A stretch of 42,500 nucleotides of DNA from Symbiodinium natans (GCA_905221605.1 CAJNDS010002070.1:1-42500), one strand, 5' to 3'. Shown: positions 29,972 to 38,280, numbered from the stretch's first letter. Notes: generated from the sequence alone by a model not told the origin. Made by a program: numbers and translations.

Positions 29972-30081
29972 CACAAAGCGTGAAGACACAGAAAGCCTTC
30001 ATCGCCAGGACTTGCCAAAAGCGTGTGATGTGCTCAGCTTGAGCACAGAAGTCGTGCCGGAGGAGGAGTTCGATGATCTGG
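29972..30081 (+). CDS. Gene A exon 7
   Basis: Acceptor GCGTGGTCAG, donor GTTTGC. Only one frame is open: TKREDTESLHRQDLPKACD and later EVVPEEEFDDL. Acidic, protein-like. Confidence 0.55.
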
Positions 30082-30261
30082 GTTTGCAACCCCAGACCGT
30101 AAACCCTAGCCCAAACTCTAAACCCCACACGCTAACCCTGAAAGAAGAAGGCCTTAAACCCTAAAATCTGAACATTAACCCCAAAAATCTTAAAGCCATC
30201 CCCGTGTGGAAGAAATAGGAACGTGATGATCCCGTCACCGTCTCGACTTTACCTTGTCTGC

Positions 30262-30418
30262 TACTTGGAGGTCCATGGGTACTTAGAACCGCAGTCATAA
30301 GTCTACTTATAGCCGGCTTGGAGACTCAGGGAGTTTAGGGTTTAGGGTTTAGGGTTTAGGGTTTAGGGACTTCTAAGTGCAGGTACAAATGGGTTGTCAG
30401 TTCCCTGAGCCTCCGAGT
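30262..30418. mobile_element. TACTTGGAGG fold-back element interrupted by TTTAGGG
   Basis: Left end TACTTGGAGGTCCATGGGTA; right end CTGAGCCTCCGAGT is a diverged inverse. About five TTTAGGG copies (30332-30368) sit inside, where relatives have none. Confidence 0.5.
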
Positions 30419-30565
30419 CGTGTGATTTAAGGGGATTTTCTGCCCTTGTTTTAGGGTTTAGGGTTTGGGGGTTTAGGGTTTGGGGTTTAGGGTTTAGGGG
30501 TTTGGTGGTATGTACGGAGAGACCCCAAGTTTTGGAAGCGCCCACTTGCACTTCCACGTGTGGTT

Positions 30566-30640
30566 GCCCTAAAGCCTAAACCCTAAACCCTAAGCCCTAA
30601 ACCCTAAACCCTAAACCCTAAACCCTAAACCCTAAACCCT
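30566..30640 (-). repeat. CCCTAAA array
   Basis: About ten copies ending 17 bases before the exon at 30657. Confidence 0.95.
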
Positions 30641-30656
30641 TGGTTTTGTGTTGAAG

Positions 30657-30709
30657 GCCTGGAAATAAGCAAGAGCAGTCGCGTCGCCTCGGGGATCCGC
30701 TTGCGCACA
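30657..30709 (+). CDS. Gene A exon 8
   Basis: Acceptor TTGTGTTGAAG. The frame set by exon 7 reads LEISKSSRVASGIRLRT up to a GC donor (GCCTGATG). A second open frame (PGNKQEQSRRLGDPLAHS) would run to GCTTAGGG at 30727 but breaks phase with exon 7. Confidence 0.4.
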
Positions 30710-30722
30710 GCCTGATGCAAAT

Positions 30723-31076
30723 TAGGGCTTAGGGTTTAGGGTTTAGGGTTTAGGGTTTAGGGTTTAGGGTTTAGGGTTTGGGTTTAGGGCTTAGGTTCTT
30801 CTCTCTCAACCCTGAACCTGTGGTAGTGCAGGATTTCGCGTTTAGAAGGGGCACCCGTGAGAGACCGCAGGCCGCTTAGATGCCGTGTTTGGCCAACACC
30901 CACACCCCTAGCGGTTCAAAGGGTCCGGGTCTCCTAAACTCTCGGCCCCAAACCCTAAACCCCAAACCCCAAACCCCAAACCCCAAACCCTAAACCCTAA
31001 ACCCTAAACCCTAAACCCTAAACCCTAAACCCTAAACCCTAAACCCTAAACCCTAAACTCTAGGCCCTAAACCCTA
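30723..31076. repeat. TTTAGGG then CCCTAAA arrays
   Basis: G-rich array at 30723-30795 and C-rich array at 30951-31076 in one intron, an inverted-repeat pair about 155 bp apart. Confidence 0.95.
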
Positions 31077-31756
31077 AATTGTTTGAAAGGTTCTGGGGTT
31101 GGGGGTCTTGGGCTCAGTCGCCAGTTACTCCCGTCTTTGCCCATGAAACCTAAACCCCAAACGCCCGAAGCGCCCTAATCCCTAGCTACCAATGCCCTAA
31201 AACGCAAGTCCTAGGGTTTAGGGTTGAGGGTTGAGGGTTGAAGGTTTAGGGTTCAGGGTTTAGAGTATTCTTACTTATCTTGAATCTGTAAAAAGAAAAA
31301 GATGAACGAAATTCATGCGCCACAAGACCTCCTTGATTTTGCATGGTCTTTTGCTCTTTATATATTTATGCACGGTAACCACAACCCTTATCACGTGCTC
31401 ATAGTGCTGTTAGTGTCGTACATGGGTCTGATAAATTTGATAGTGCATTTTCTAAGCAGTCAAAAACTGCGGGGGTTTAAGGGGCCAAAAATCCTCTTAA
31501 AAAAAGCCCCTTGATAGAAAACCCAAGAAAGATACAGTACTTTTGAATAATGTGTTCCTTTGCAGTCAATGGTCAATAATTCTTCGGTTATCTGCTAAAT
31601 CCCCACAAAAATTTGCTAATTTTAGTGGCTCGTGTGTGCGTTCACTAAAGCCCCTCATAGATTCACTTTATTCGAAAGGGTTTTCACGCTTGCTGTATTA
31701 CATTACTTAGCGGGCGTCACTTTATTGGTCTGTTTAACAAGCCCTTTCCGACCCCG
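31077..31756. other. Intron interior, AT-rich low-copy DNA
   Basis: Contains degenerate TTGAGGG units near 31210-31260 and an AT-rich stretch with a 70-codon frame at 31302-31514 of no recognisable protein character. No other feature seen. Confidence 0.4.
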
Positions 31757-31885
31757 AAACCCTAAACCCTAAACCCTAAAGCCTAAAGCCTAAAGCCTAA
31801 AGCCTAAAGCCTAAAGCCTAAAGCCTAAACCCTAAACCCTAAACCCTAAAGCCTAAAGCCTAAACCCTAAACCCTAAACCCTATA
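31757..31885 (-). repeat. CCCTAAA array with uniform CCTAAAG core
   Basis: CCCTAAA units flank about eight identical CCTAAAG units, another locally homogenised variant. Ends 30 bases before the exon at 31916. Confidence 0.95.
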
Positions 31886-31915
31886 GACCCTAAAATCCAA
31901 ACGGTGCTGGGTCAG

Positions 31916-31987
31916 GAGCGGGACATGTGGTGTGCCAAGGCCAATGCAGCCTTGCCGGAGGACCCTGGCGAGTGGCTGCGGTCTAAG
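31916..31987 (+). CDS. Gene A exon 9
   Basis: Acceptor GCTGGGTCAG, donor GTTTAGG. 24 codons, ERDMWCAKANAALPEDPGEW then LRSK. Strongly protein-like. Confidence 0.6.
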
Positions 31988-32450
31988 GTTTAGGTTTGGG
32001 GTTTAGAGTTTGGGGTTTTAACCCTTCATTCTGAACCGTAAACCCTAATCCCTAACCCCTGACCCCTAAACCGTAAACTTTAAAACCCTAATGAAGTCCA
32101 AACCATTCAAGGGTTTCGCAGTGGTTTGTAGGTTTTAGGGGTTTTGGGGTCCTCAAGGGTTTAGGGTTTAGGGTTTAGGGTTTAGGGCCTCAAGGGTTGC
32201 TTAGGTTTGTAGGTTCATCGGGCCTGGGTTCTACAGGGCGTCCCTAAACCCCAAACCCGAACAAACCCCAAACCCCACAATCCCCCAAACCCTAAACCCT
32301 AAACCCTAAACCCTAAACCCTAAACCCTAAACCCTAAACCTTAAACCCTAGACCCGAAACCCGAAACCCCTCAACCTCCAGGCCGGTTTACACTTCAAGA
32401 AACCCCCCAGCCCCCGAAAGCAAACCCAGACACCCCTTGAATCCTTCCTT

Positions 32451-32569
32451 AGGGTTTAGGGTTTAGGGTTTAGGGTTTAGGGTTTAGGGTTTAGGGTTTA
32501 GGGTTTAGGGTTTAGGGTTTAGGGTTTAGGGTTTAGGGTTTAGGGTTTAGGGTTTAGGGTTTAGGGTTT
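32451..32569 (+). repeat. TTTAGGG array, about 17 copies
   Basis: Perfect array within the intron 31988-32832, which also has shorter arrays at 32156-32188 (G-rich) and 32286-32350 (C-rich). Confidence 0.97.
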
Positions 32570-32691
32570 TACGTCTTCAGCACCTCAAGAAACCCCCTCA
32601 GACCCCCAAAGCAAGCAAACCCCTAGGCCCTAAAAACCGAACCGTTTTTTTACATCTCCAACTTCCGTTTGAACAGTACAACCCGAGCCCT

Positions 32692-32802
32692 AAACCCTAA
32701 ACCCTAAACCCTAAACCCTAAACCCTAAACCCTAAACCCTAAACCCTGAACCCTGAACCCTGATCCCTGAACCCTGAACCCTAAACCCTAAACCCTAAAC
32801 CC
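32692..32802 (-). repeat. CCCTAAA array with CCCTGAA units
   Basis: Last part of the intron before exon 10. The intron starts GTTTAGG, so its two ends are complementary. Confidence 0.95.
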
Positions 32803-32832
32803 TGTTACATCTTCAACTTCCGCTTGAGTCAG

Positions 32833-32897
32833 GAGATTCGAATTTTCGGCCGTTCCGGCCCCATGCCGCCGGACTGGCATGCTGAAAGGCCGGGAGG
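32833..32897 (+). CDS. Gene A exon 10
   Basis: Acceptor CGCTTGAGTCAG, donor GTTTGAGG. Reads EIRIFGRSGPMPPDWHAERP. An alternative open frame fails two junctions later. Confidence 0.55.
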
Positions 32898-33000
32898 GTT
32901 TGAGGTTTAGGGTTTGAGGTGGGTTTAGGGTTTAGGGTTTAGGGTTTGAGGTTTAGGGTTTGAGGGTTTGGGATTTAGGGTTTGGGGTTCAGGGCTCAGG
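32896..33000 (+). repeat. Degenerate TTTAGGG/TTTGAGG intron
   Basis: The intron 32898-33013 is G-rich repeat from the donor almost to the acceptor TTGTTGCAG. Confidence 0.9.
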
Positions 33001-33013
33001 TTATTTGTTGCAG

Positions 33014-33066
33014 TCGCCCTGCGCAAAGGCTCAAAATCCCAAAAACACCCCACCATCAGCCAAGAG
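33014..33066 (+). CDS. Gene A exon 11
   Basis: Acceptor ATTTGTTGCAG, donor GTTTTGGG. Reads RPAQRLKIPKTPHHQPR in the chain frame. The other open frame meets a stop in the next exon. Confidence 0.5.
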
Positions 33067-33107
33067 GTTTTGGGTTGCGGCCTCGGGTTTAGGGGCTGTC
33101 TTTGCAG

Positions 33108-33180
33108 GCTACATGATTTCTCGGCCCGCACTCGGCAGAGCGCGGCTGCCCAAAACTTGGCTCGCCGAATCCCTGGCTCT
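33108..33180 (+). CDS. Gene A exon 12
   Basis: Separated from exon 11 by a 41-base intron ending CTTTGCAG. Reads YMISRPALGRARLPKTWLAE then SLAL. Donor GTCAACC. Confidence 0.5.
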
Positions 33181-33255
33181 GTCAACCTTAAACCCCAAGC
33201 CCTAAGCGTAGGGCTCAGGGCTGAAAGCCTCAAGCCTCAAGCCTCAAGCCGTAAG

Positions 33256-33345
33256 CCTTAAACCCTAAACCTTAAACCCTAAACCCTAAACCCTAAACCC
33301 TAAACCCCAAACCCCAAACCCCAAACCCTAAACCCTAAACCCTTC
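33256..33345 (-). repeat. CCCTAAA/CCCCAAA array
   Basis: C-rich array ending about ten bases before exon 13. Confidence 0.95.
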
Positions 33346-33354
33346 AACCCTAAG

Positions 33355-33446
33355 CCGTCGTGAAGCCACGCGGCAGGGGCATCGTCCGGAGATACTTTGC
33401 GTGCTTGCTGCCTATGAAGCTTCTTCTGGCGCTGGCCTCAGGCATG
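33355..33446 (+). CDS. Gene A exon 13
   Basis: Acceptor AACCCTAAG, formed by the repeat itself; donor GTTTAGGG. Reads RREATRQGHRPEILCVLAAY then EASSGAGLRH. Another frame is open but does not continue the chain. Confidence 0.5.
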
Positions 33447-33515
33447 GTTTAGGGCTGGGGTTTATGGTGTAGGGGTTTAGGGTTTGGGGTTTAGGGATGG
33501 TCAAACCCTAGATTC

Positions 33516-33620
33516 TACTTGGAGGTTCAAGGCACTTATAACCCCCACTCATAAGCCCTAGGTCCCCTAAAGTCGGAAACATTCTAGTTGGGGATATAAG
33601 CGCCCATGAGCCTCCAAGTA
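33516..33620. mobile_element. TACTTGGAGG fold-back element, 105 bp
   Basis: Arms TACTTGGAGGTTCAAGGCAC and the inverse of a closely similar sequence ending GCCTCCAAGTA. Lies in the intron before exon 14. Confidence 0.7.
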
Positions 33621-33689
33621 AGCCCTCAGCCCAACTCTCCTGGCACGGCCTCGGCATAGTTGAGCTCTTGAGTTGGCGGATGTGCTCAG

Positions 33690-33754
33690 CTTTCGGGTGG
33701 GGAGGGCTCAGGGTCTGGGCAAGTGACGTGGCCTTTCATAATCCTGAAAACCTG
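33690..33754 (+). CDS. Gene A exon 14
   Basis: Acceptor GATGTGCTCAG, donor GTAGAGC. Reads AFGWGGLRVWASDVAFHNPE then NL, agreeing in phase with both neighbours. Confidence 0.55.
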
Positions 33755-33788
33755 GTAGAGCTCGATGGAAGAGGGTTGGCCTACACCC

Positions 33789-33892
33789 TACTTGGACACC
33801 CCTTTTTGCTAGTAAGGTGGGTTCCGGGGGATTAGAATAGGGTTTCTAGGGGATACTCAGTAGACATACTAAGCCAAAAGAGCTTCCAAGTA
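33789..33892. mobile_element. TACTTGGAAGC fold-back element, copy 1
   Basis: 104 bp. Left TACTTGGACACCCCTTTTTG, right the inverse of TACTTGGAAGCTCTTTTGGC. Shares AATAGGGGTTTCTAGG-like interior with copy 2 at 35803. Confidence 0.6.
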
Positions 33893-34038
33893 AACCTCTA
33901 ACCCTAAACCCTAAACCTCTAACCCTAAACCCTAAACCTAAAGCCTGGGAATCCTAAACCCAAAGGCATGGCTCGCTTGCCAATGTACCTCATCCTGTCA
34001 GCGAGCCCAAAACCTTGCACCCCAACTCCTAATTTCAG

Positions 34039-34058
34039 GATCCTTACGCTCCTCGCGC
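34039..34058 (+). CDS. Gene A exon 15, 20-nt micro-exon
   Basis: Acceptor CCTAATTTCAG and donor GTAAATC are both good matches to consensus. Reads DPYAPR plus two bases and links exons 14 and 16 in phase. Confidence 0.35.
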
Positions 34059-34072
34059 GTAAATCTAAGCCT

Positions 34073-34485
34073 AAACCCTAAGCCCTAAGCCCTAAGCCCT
34101 AAGCCCTAAACCCTAAACCCTAAACCCTAAACCCTAAACCCGAAACCCTAAACCCTAAACCCTAAACCCTTAAGCCCCAAGGGCCCCCCCCGTCAAACCC
34201 TGCGCCCTAAACTCTGTAGGGTTTAGGGTCTATAGGGTTTATGGGGTCTATAGGGTTTAAGGTTCAGGGTTTAGGGTTCAGGGTTCAGGACTCAAGGTTT
34301 AGGGTCAACAGGGTTTAGGGTTTAGGGTTTAGGGTTTAGGGTTTAGGGTTTAGGGTTTAGGGTTTAGGGTGCCAGAAGCCGCAAAACCCAAAACCCAAAA
34401 CCCAAAACCCAAAACCCAAAACCCTCAACCCTCAACCCTAAACCCTAAACCCTAAACCCTAGACCCAGACCCTAGACCCTAAACC
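34073..34485. repeat. CCCTAAG/CCCTAAA, TTTAGGG and AAAACCC arrays
   Basis: C-rich array 34073-34170 (starting with uniform CCCTAAG), G-rich array 34310-34369, then uniform AAAACCC (about 34381-34425) and CCCTAAA to 34485. Confidence 0.95.
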
Positions 34486-34497
34486 CTGGTCCACAAG

Positions 34498-34572
34498 GTC
34501 AATGGGGATGTTGACGCTGGAGCCGAGGAGGCTCAAGGAGCAGACGCAGAGGCCGGCGCAGGATGAACCAGG
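34498..34572 (+). CDS. Gene A exon 16
   Basis: Acceptor GTCCACAAG. The chain frame reads SMGMLTLEPRRLKEQTQRPA then QDEP. The frame VNGDVDAGAEEAQGADAE is also open almost to the end. With a GT donor at 34573 the next exon meets a stop, so the 3' boundary is unsettled. Confidence 0.4.
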
Positions 34573-34690
34573 GTTTAGGGTTTAGGGTTTAGGGTTTAGG
34601 GTTTAGGGTTTAGGGTTTAGACCCTAAACCCAAAGCCTAAAGCCTAAACCCTAAACCCGAAGAATAAACCCTAAATGGCCTCTTTTTCAG
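34573..34690 (+). repeat. Intron made of a telomeric inverted repeat
   Basis: Seven TTTAGGG copies from the donor to 34620, directly followed by CCCTAAA-type units and then CTCTTTTTCAG. The two halves are complementary, so the RNA could fold and bring the splice sites together. Confidence 0.7.
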
Positions 34691-34754
34691 ACCTCCATAA
34701 AGGCACCCGATGGCTTCCTAATGATGAAGATGGGGTCCCCTTCTACTGAGCTAG
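34691..34754 (+). CDS. Candidate exon after gene A exon 16
   Basis: After CTCTTTTTCAG. Frame 0 (TSIKAPDGFLMMKMGSP) is open to the GT at 34755. A second frame reads LHKGTRWLPNDEDGVPFY then TGA and could be the true C-terminus. Neither joins exon 16 through a plain GT-AG intron. Confidence 0.35.
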
Positions 34755-34798
34755 GTTCTCTGGGGTAAGCCCTAGAAGCCCCTAGCCTAAACCCTTGT

Positions 34799-34880
34799 GA
34801 GGGTTTAGGGTTTAGGGTTTAGGGTTTAGAGTTTAGGGTTTAGGGTGTAGGGTTTAGGGTTTAGGGTTTAGGGTTTGGGA
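34799..34880 (+). repeat. TTTAGGG array
   Basis: About eleven units with two single-base variants. Confidence 0.95.
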
Positions 34881-34985
34881 ACTGAGGGGTTTGGGGTTTC
34901 CAAGCCTCGGCCCCGGGACTTGTTGTTAAAAGACGAAACCCCTCAAGCTCGGAACCCTAACGAAGTTCTGATGTCGGCGCTGTAG

Positions 34986-35036
34986 TCTTCTCCTCAACCT
35001 GATGGGTTGTCCCTCTCGGTGGTCCCCGTATGGAGG
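34986..35036 (+). CDS. Gene B exon 1
   Basis: Acceptor GGCGCTGTAG, donor GTTTAGGG. 17 codons, SSPQPDGLSLSVVPVWR. Confidence 0.4.
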
Positions 35037-35108
35037 GTTTAGGGGCTTTCGGGCCCGAACAGACAGAACATTTTGTGATCGAAGACAGATCCAGGTGTTC
35101 CAAAGTCC

Positions 35109-35168
35109 ACCCTAAACCCTAAACCCTAAACCCTAAACCCTAAACCCTAAACCCTAAACCCTAAACCC
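35109..35168 (-). repeat. CCCTAAA array
   Basis: About eight and a half perfect copies. Confidence 0.97.
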
Positions 35169-35501
35169 TTGTTTGTAAGCTGCTGATGTAAAGAGTACTC
35201 ATTGCTTGCCCACCCGCTGCTGTCCTTTATATAAGGCGGGATTCGAATCCATCCTAGGGGGTCGGAATAAATACTAGTAGCATTCCCTTAGCATCCCTTT
35301 ATCTGTATGCTATAATACCCCCCGCCCCCAACAAAAAGAAGCCTATTCTAATGATTAAGGCCCCTACATTAAGGCAATCTCCGTGCCTGAAGTTTCGTGC
35401 AGGTAGGGGTGTGTATATATGGGCATCTCTCAACATAGGGGTTCCCCTCACAAAGCCCAAAAGTCAATTCTGCCTGATCTTCGGACTCTCCAAAACACAG
35501 G

Positions 35502-35690
35502 GGTTTAGGGTTTAGGGTTTAGGGTTTGGGGTTTAGGGTTTAGGGTTTCATATAATTGCACACCTGCACACGCATACGCTATCTCGGGTTTGCATGGTGA
35601 AGCGAGCCCTAAGCCCTAAGCCCTAAGCCCTAAGCCCTAAGCCCTAAACCCTAAACCCTAAGCCCTAAACCCTAAACCCTAAACCCTTCA
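35502..35690. repeat. TTTAGGG array then CCCTAAG/CCCTAAA array
   Basis: G-rich units at 35502-35548 and C-rich units at 35608-35690, the latter beginning with a uniform CCCTAAG run. It ends shortly before the exon at 35702. Confidence 0.95.
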
Positions 35691-35701
35691 AGTGTAGACA
35701 G

Positions 35702-35767
35702 GCGGGGGGCTACAGCTCCTTCCCTACCATTGCGGCGCGGAAGACGCATGTGCCCTGGTGCCAGAGG
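35702..35767 (+). CDS. Gene B exon 2
   Basis: Acceptor GTGTAGACAG, donor GTTTAGGG. 22 codons beginning AGGYSSFPTIAARKTHVPWC. Confidence 0.45.
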
Positions 35768-35802
35768 GTTTAGGGTTTAGGGGAGATGTTCTTCGGGTTA
35801 CT

Positions 35803-35910
35803 TCAAGTCTTCTTGGAAGCCCTTTTGACTTAGTAAGTCGGGCTTATAAGGTGGGAAAAGAATAGGGGTTTCTAGGTAATAAGAAGTAGACAAGAAACAG
35901 CTTCCAAGTT
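35803..35910. mobile_element. TACTTGGAAGC fold-back element, copy 2
   Basis: Arms TTCTTGGAAGCCCTTTTGAC and the inverse of a similar sequence ending GCTTCCAAGTT. Confidence 0.6.
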
Positions 35911-35991
35911 GGGGTTGAGCTGCTCGGGACTCTTTCTGCTGCTTGCGTGCTTCGACTGTTGCTTCGCGTCGTCATGTCATTGCTGCTGCAG

Positions 35992-36040
35992 GACTACGCG
36001 CTGGTGGCAAAAACTGCCCCACCATCCCCGAAACCCCAGG
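35992..36040 (+). CDS. Gene B exon 3
   Basis: Acceptor TTGCTGCTGCAG. Reads DYALVAKTAPPSPKPQ. The GC donor GCCTAAAC is chosen because it keeps phase with exon 4; earlier GT or GC sites are possible. Confidence 0.35.
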
Positions 36041-36113
36041 GCCTAAACCCAAAAGCCTACATCTCTTGACCCGAACACCCCCTAAAATCCCCGGAGCCCC
36101 CAAGCCCAAGACT

Positions 36114-36215
36114 TTGGGATGTTTCCGCTTATATTAGCAGTCCTTAGTGGCTTTTATATAGTACCCCCGATTATAATCCATATTACGACTGTTAGCAGAA
36201 GGCGGAACATCCCAA
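36114..36215. mobile_element. GGGATGTT fold-back element, copy 3
   Basis: 102 bp between TTGGGATGTTTCCGC and its inverse GCGGAACATCCCAA, interior arms ATTAGCAGTCC/GACTGTTAGC. Lies within the intron between gene B exons 3 and 4. Confidence 0.75.
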
Positions 36216-36282
36216 CAGAAGGAAAAACTTCCTAAAGCCCAGGCGAAGAAGGGGCACCAAGCTGGATGGGGGGACACTGCAG

Positions 36283-36326
36283 ACGGCGAGAATCTGCTCG
36301 GGAACTTCTTTCGCCTGAAGGACAGG
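36283..36326 (+). CDS. Gene B exon 4
   Basis: Acceptor GGACACTGCAG, donor GTTGGGG. Reads GENLLGNFFRLKDR. Confidence 0.5.
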
Positions 36327-37708
36327 GTTGGGGTCTGGGGTTTAGGCATTAGGTTTTCGGGTTTAGGGTTAGGCCAGGGGTGTATAGGCTTTAGGGTAAG
36401 GGGGTTTAAGGGCTTAGGGTGAGGGTGCTTTACGGCTTAGGGCAAACGGGTTCAGGAGTTTAGGGTGTCGGGTGGGTTTCCTTGTTTGAGTTCTTGGAAG
36501 TGCTTATGGATGGGAATGTCGAGGCTCAAGCAGTCTTTACGGATTAGGATTTATGATTTAGGGTCTCTGGTTCTGAAGAACCTAACCCCTAAACCTGAAA
36601 CCCTAGGCCTTAGGATTGAGGGGTTCATGGCCCTATAAACCCCAGCTACTTGCCCGGACGACGACCCGGGAGGGGTGTGTCGACTTGGGCAAAAGAATTT
36701 GATGCGGGGGGGCAACAAAAAGGTTTGCATGAGAACTTGGGTCAAAAATTTGCCTGATGAACGGTGGGAACGGACACTTGGGGGAAGGGGGGGACTTAGG
36801 GGAAAGGGGAGGGGAGCTACCCGCAGGGGAATGGCCTTTGTTTAGGATGTTTTTGATGCTAGGGTTTAGGGTTAAGGCTTAAACCCTCAACCCAAAGCCA
36901 AGACTGGGTGTAGGTTTGACGGGAACATGAACTTCAACCTCAACCCGAAACCGCATAGATATGATTGCTTCCCGCATAGAAGTTTCCGCAAAGTACTTTT
37001 CAAATAAGACTAACCAGCTAGGAACCAAATCTTGAAAGACATGGCAAGACGCTTGCATACTTGCATACCCACATATTCAGAATGGCCTAACTACGGAATG
37101 TTCCTCGAATAATAGTTTACGGACCTTAGCATAGATGGTTTTGACGTAGATTCCTTAAACCCTGAATCCCAAACCCATTTCGGAAGATCTGGGGGAAGGC
37201 AGGGTTCGAAGCTTAGCTTGGGGGGCATTACGAGGTAGGTCGAAGAATGGATTGAGAGTTGAGGGTTTAGGGTTCAGGGTATAGGGTTTCGGGCTCAGGG
37301 CCTAGGATTTGGGGTGTTCCTCGAGATAGCTTGTCCGCAAGCTCTAGTCACCGACCACCCCAATCTATTCCCCCCCCCCCTCCCCCGCCCCGCGTTCTGG
37401 GCTTAAGGCGTAGTTTCAAGGCCCCAGTGTTTAGGGTTCCTGGATTTATGGATTCAAGGCTTAGGGTTTGTAGAGTTTAGGGTTCCAGGATTTAGGGTTT
37501 AGGGTTCAAGGCCTGGGAAATTTTGAGGTTTTGGGTTCATTGAAATACAAAATAGTAGCAAAATCTTATGGCATCCAACAAGTGGGTGGGCAGAGTAGAT
37601 ATTCGGTACCAGTAAGTAGCGATCTTCACTAGCGAATGCTTGGAGCTAAGATGCCGTGCCCTAAGCCCTAAACCCTAAACCCTAAACCTTGTTCTTCATG
37701 CTGCGCAG
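36327..37708 (+). other. Long intron, mostly low-copy
   Basis: Degenerate G-rich telomeric units near the donor, scattered TTTAGGG-like words at 37260-37510, a C-run near 37372, and CCCTAAA just before the acceptor at 37708. No other feature seen. Confidence 0.4.
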
Positions 37709-37770
37709 GAGATCCTTCGCAAGATGCAGGGCCGGAAGCCCAGTTGTCCAGATAGCTCGCTGGCTTTTTG
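37709..37770 (+). CDS. Gene B exon 5
   Basis: Acceptor CATGCTGCGCAG. Reads EILRKMQGRKPSCPDSSLAF plus two bases to GTTGAT. The frame stays open past 37801, where a GTATCC donor is the alternative. Confidence 0.5.
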
Positions 37771-38190
37771 GTTGATAATGAAGCAGGATGCCAGCTACCT
37801 GGTATCCCACAATAGAAAGTACTTGGGTAGCTTCTTCTGTCTTGGAGTCTTATGAAGAGGCCTTATACATGTCATGAGAGTCTTATATGAGCAGTCACGA
37901 CTCACCGGAAAATGTCCGCACTTTCCATCTTCTATGGCCACGAATCTCTCTATCTCATGATTAGCCTATGGACATTGAACATTGTTCTAGAGTCCCCCCA
38001 AGGTTGCCCCAGGAAACGCCCCACTCTTGTTTCTGTAAACCTCTTCCTTATGCCTAGGCCCATTTCAGGTGGGTAGTTTCCACCCCATGTGCCCTTGTAT
38101 GCCCTACATATCGCCACTGCCCTCATATACCCACACCCCTAAACCCGAAACCCTAAACCCTAAACCCTAAACCCTAAACCTACCCAACAG

Positions 38191-38259
38191 CCCATGGAGC
38201 GACGCTGAGCTCAGGGGAACACCTCTTCCACAACTTTTCCGAGCCGAGCTCTCAGCCAA
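38191..38259 (+). CDS. Gene B exon 6
   Basis: Acceptor CCTACCCAACAG, donor GTGAGA. Reads PWSDAELRGTPLPQLFRAEL then SA. A CCCTAAA array (38141-38180) ends just upstream. Confidence 0.5.
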
Positions 38260-38280
38260 GTGAGATGCAAACATTTGGAG

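Larger units (their letters stand above)
24383..34572 (+). other. Predicted spliced gene A, introns filled with telomeric repeats
   Basis: Sixteen short islands can be joined through fifteen introns in one open frame. Acceptors are mostly pyrimidine-rich AG; donors are GT, or GC in two cases. Phases match at 24488/26314 (0), 26375/27014 (2), 27121/27736 (2), 27780/28101 (2), 28152/29734 (0), 29789/29972 (2), 30081/30657 (1), 30709/31916 (0), 31987/32833 (0), 32897/33014 (2), 33066/33108 (1), 33180/33355 (2), 33446/33690 (1), 33754/34039 (0) and 34058/34498 (2). The protein is unknown to me. The zinc-finger exon at 22637 may be its start. Site choice had some freedom, so chance agreement at individual junctions is possible; the whole run is harder to explain by chance. 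Confidence 0.5.

Noticed and set aside
31302-31514. 70-codon frame in AT-rich intron DNA
   Set aside because: Hydrophobic, low-complexity translation of AT-rich sequence. No splice signals or homologue recognised.
35240-35256. tRNA T-arm-like GGATTCGAATCC
   Set aside because: No matching acceptor, D or anticodon arms within 80 bases upstream. It is a chance palindrome.
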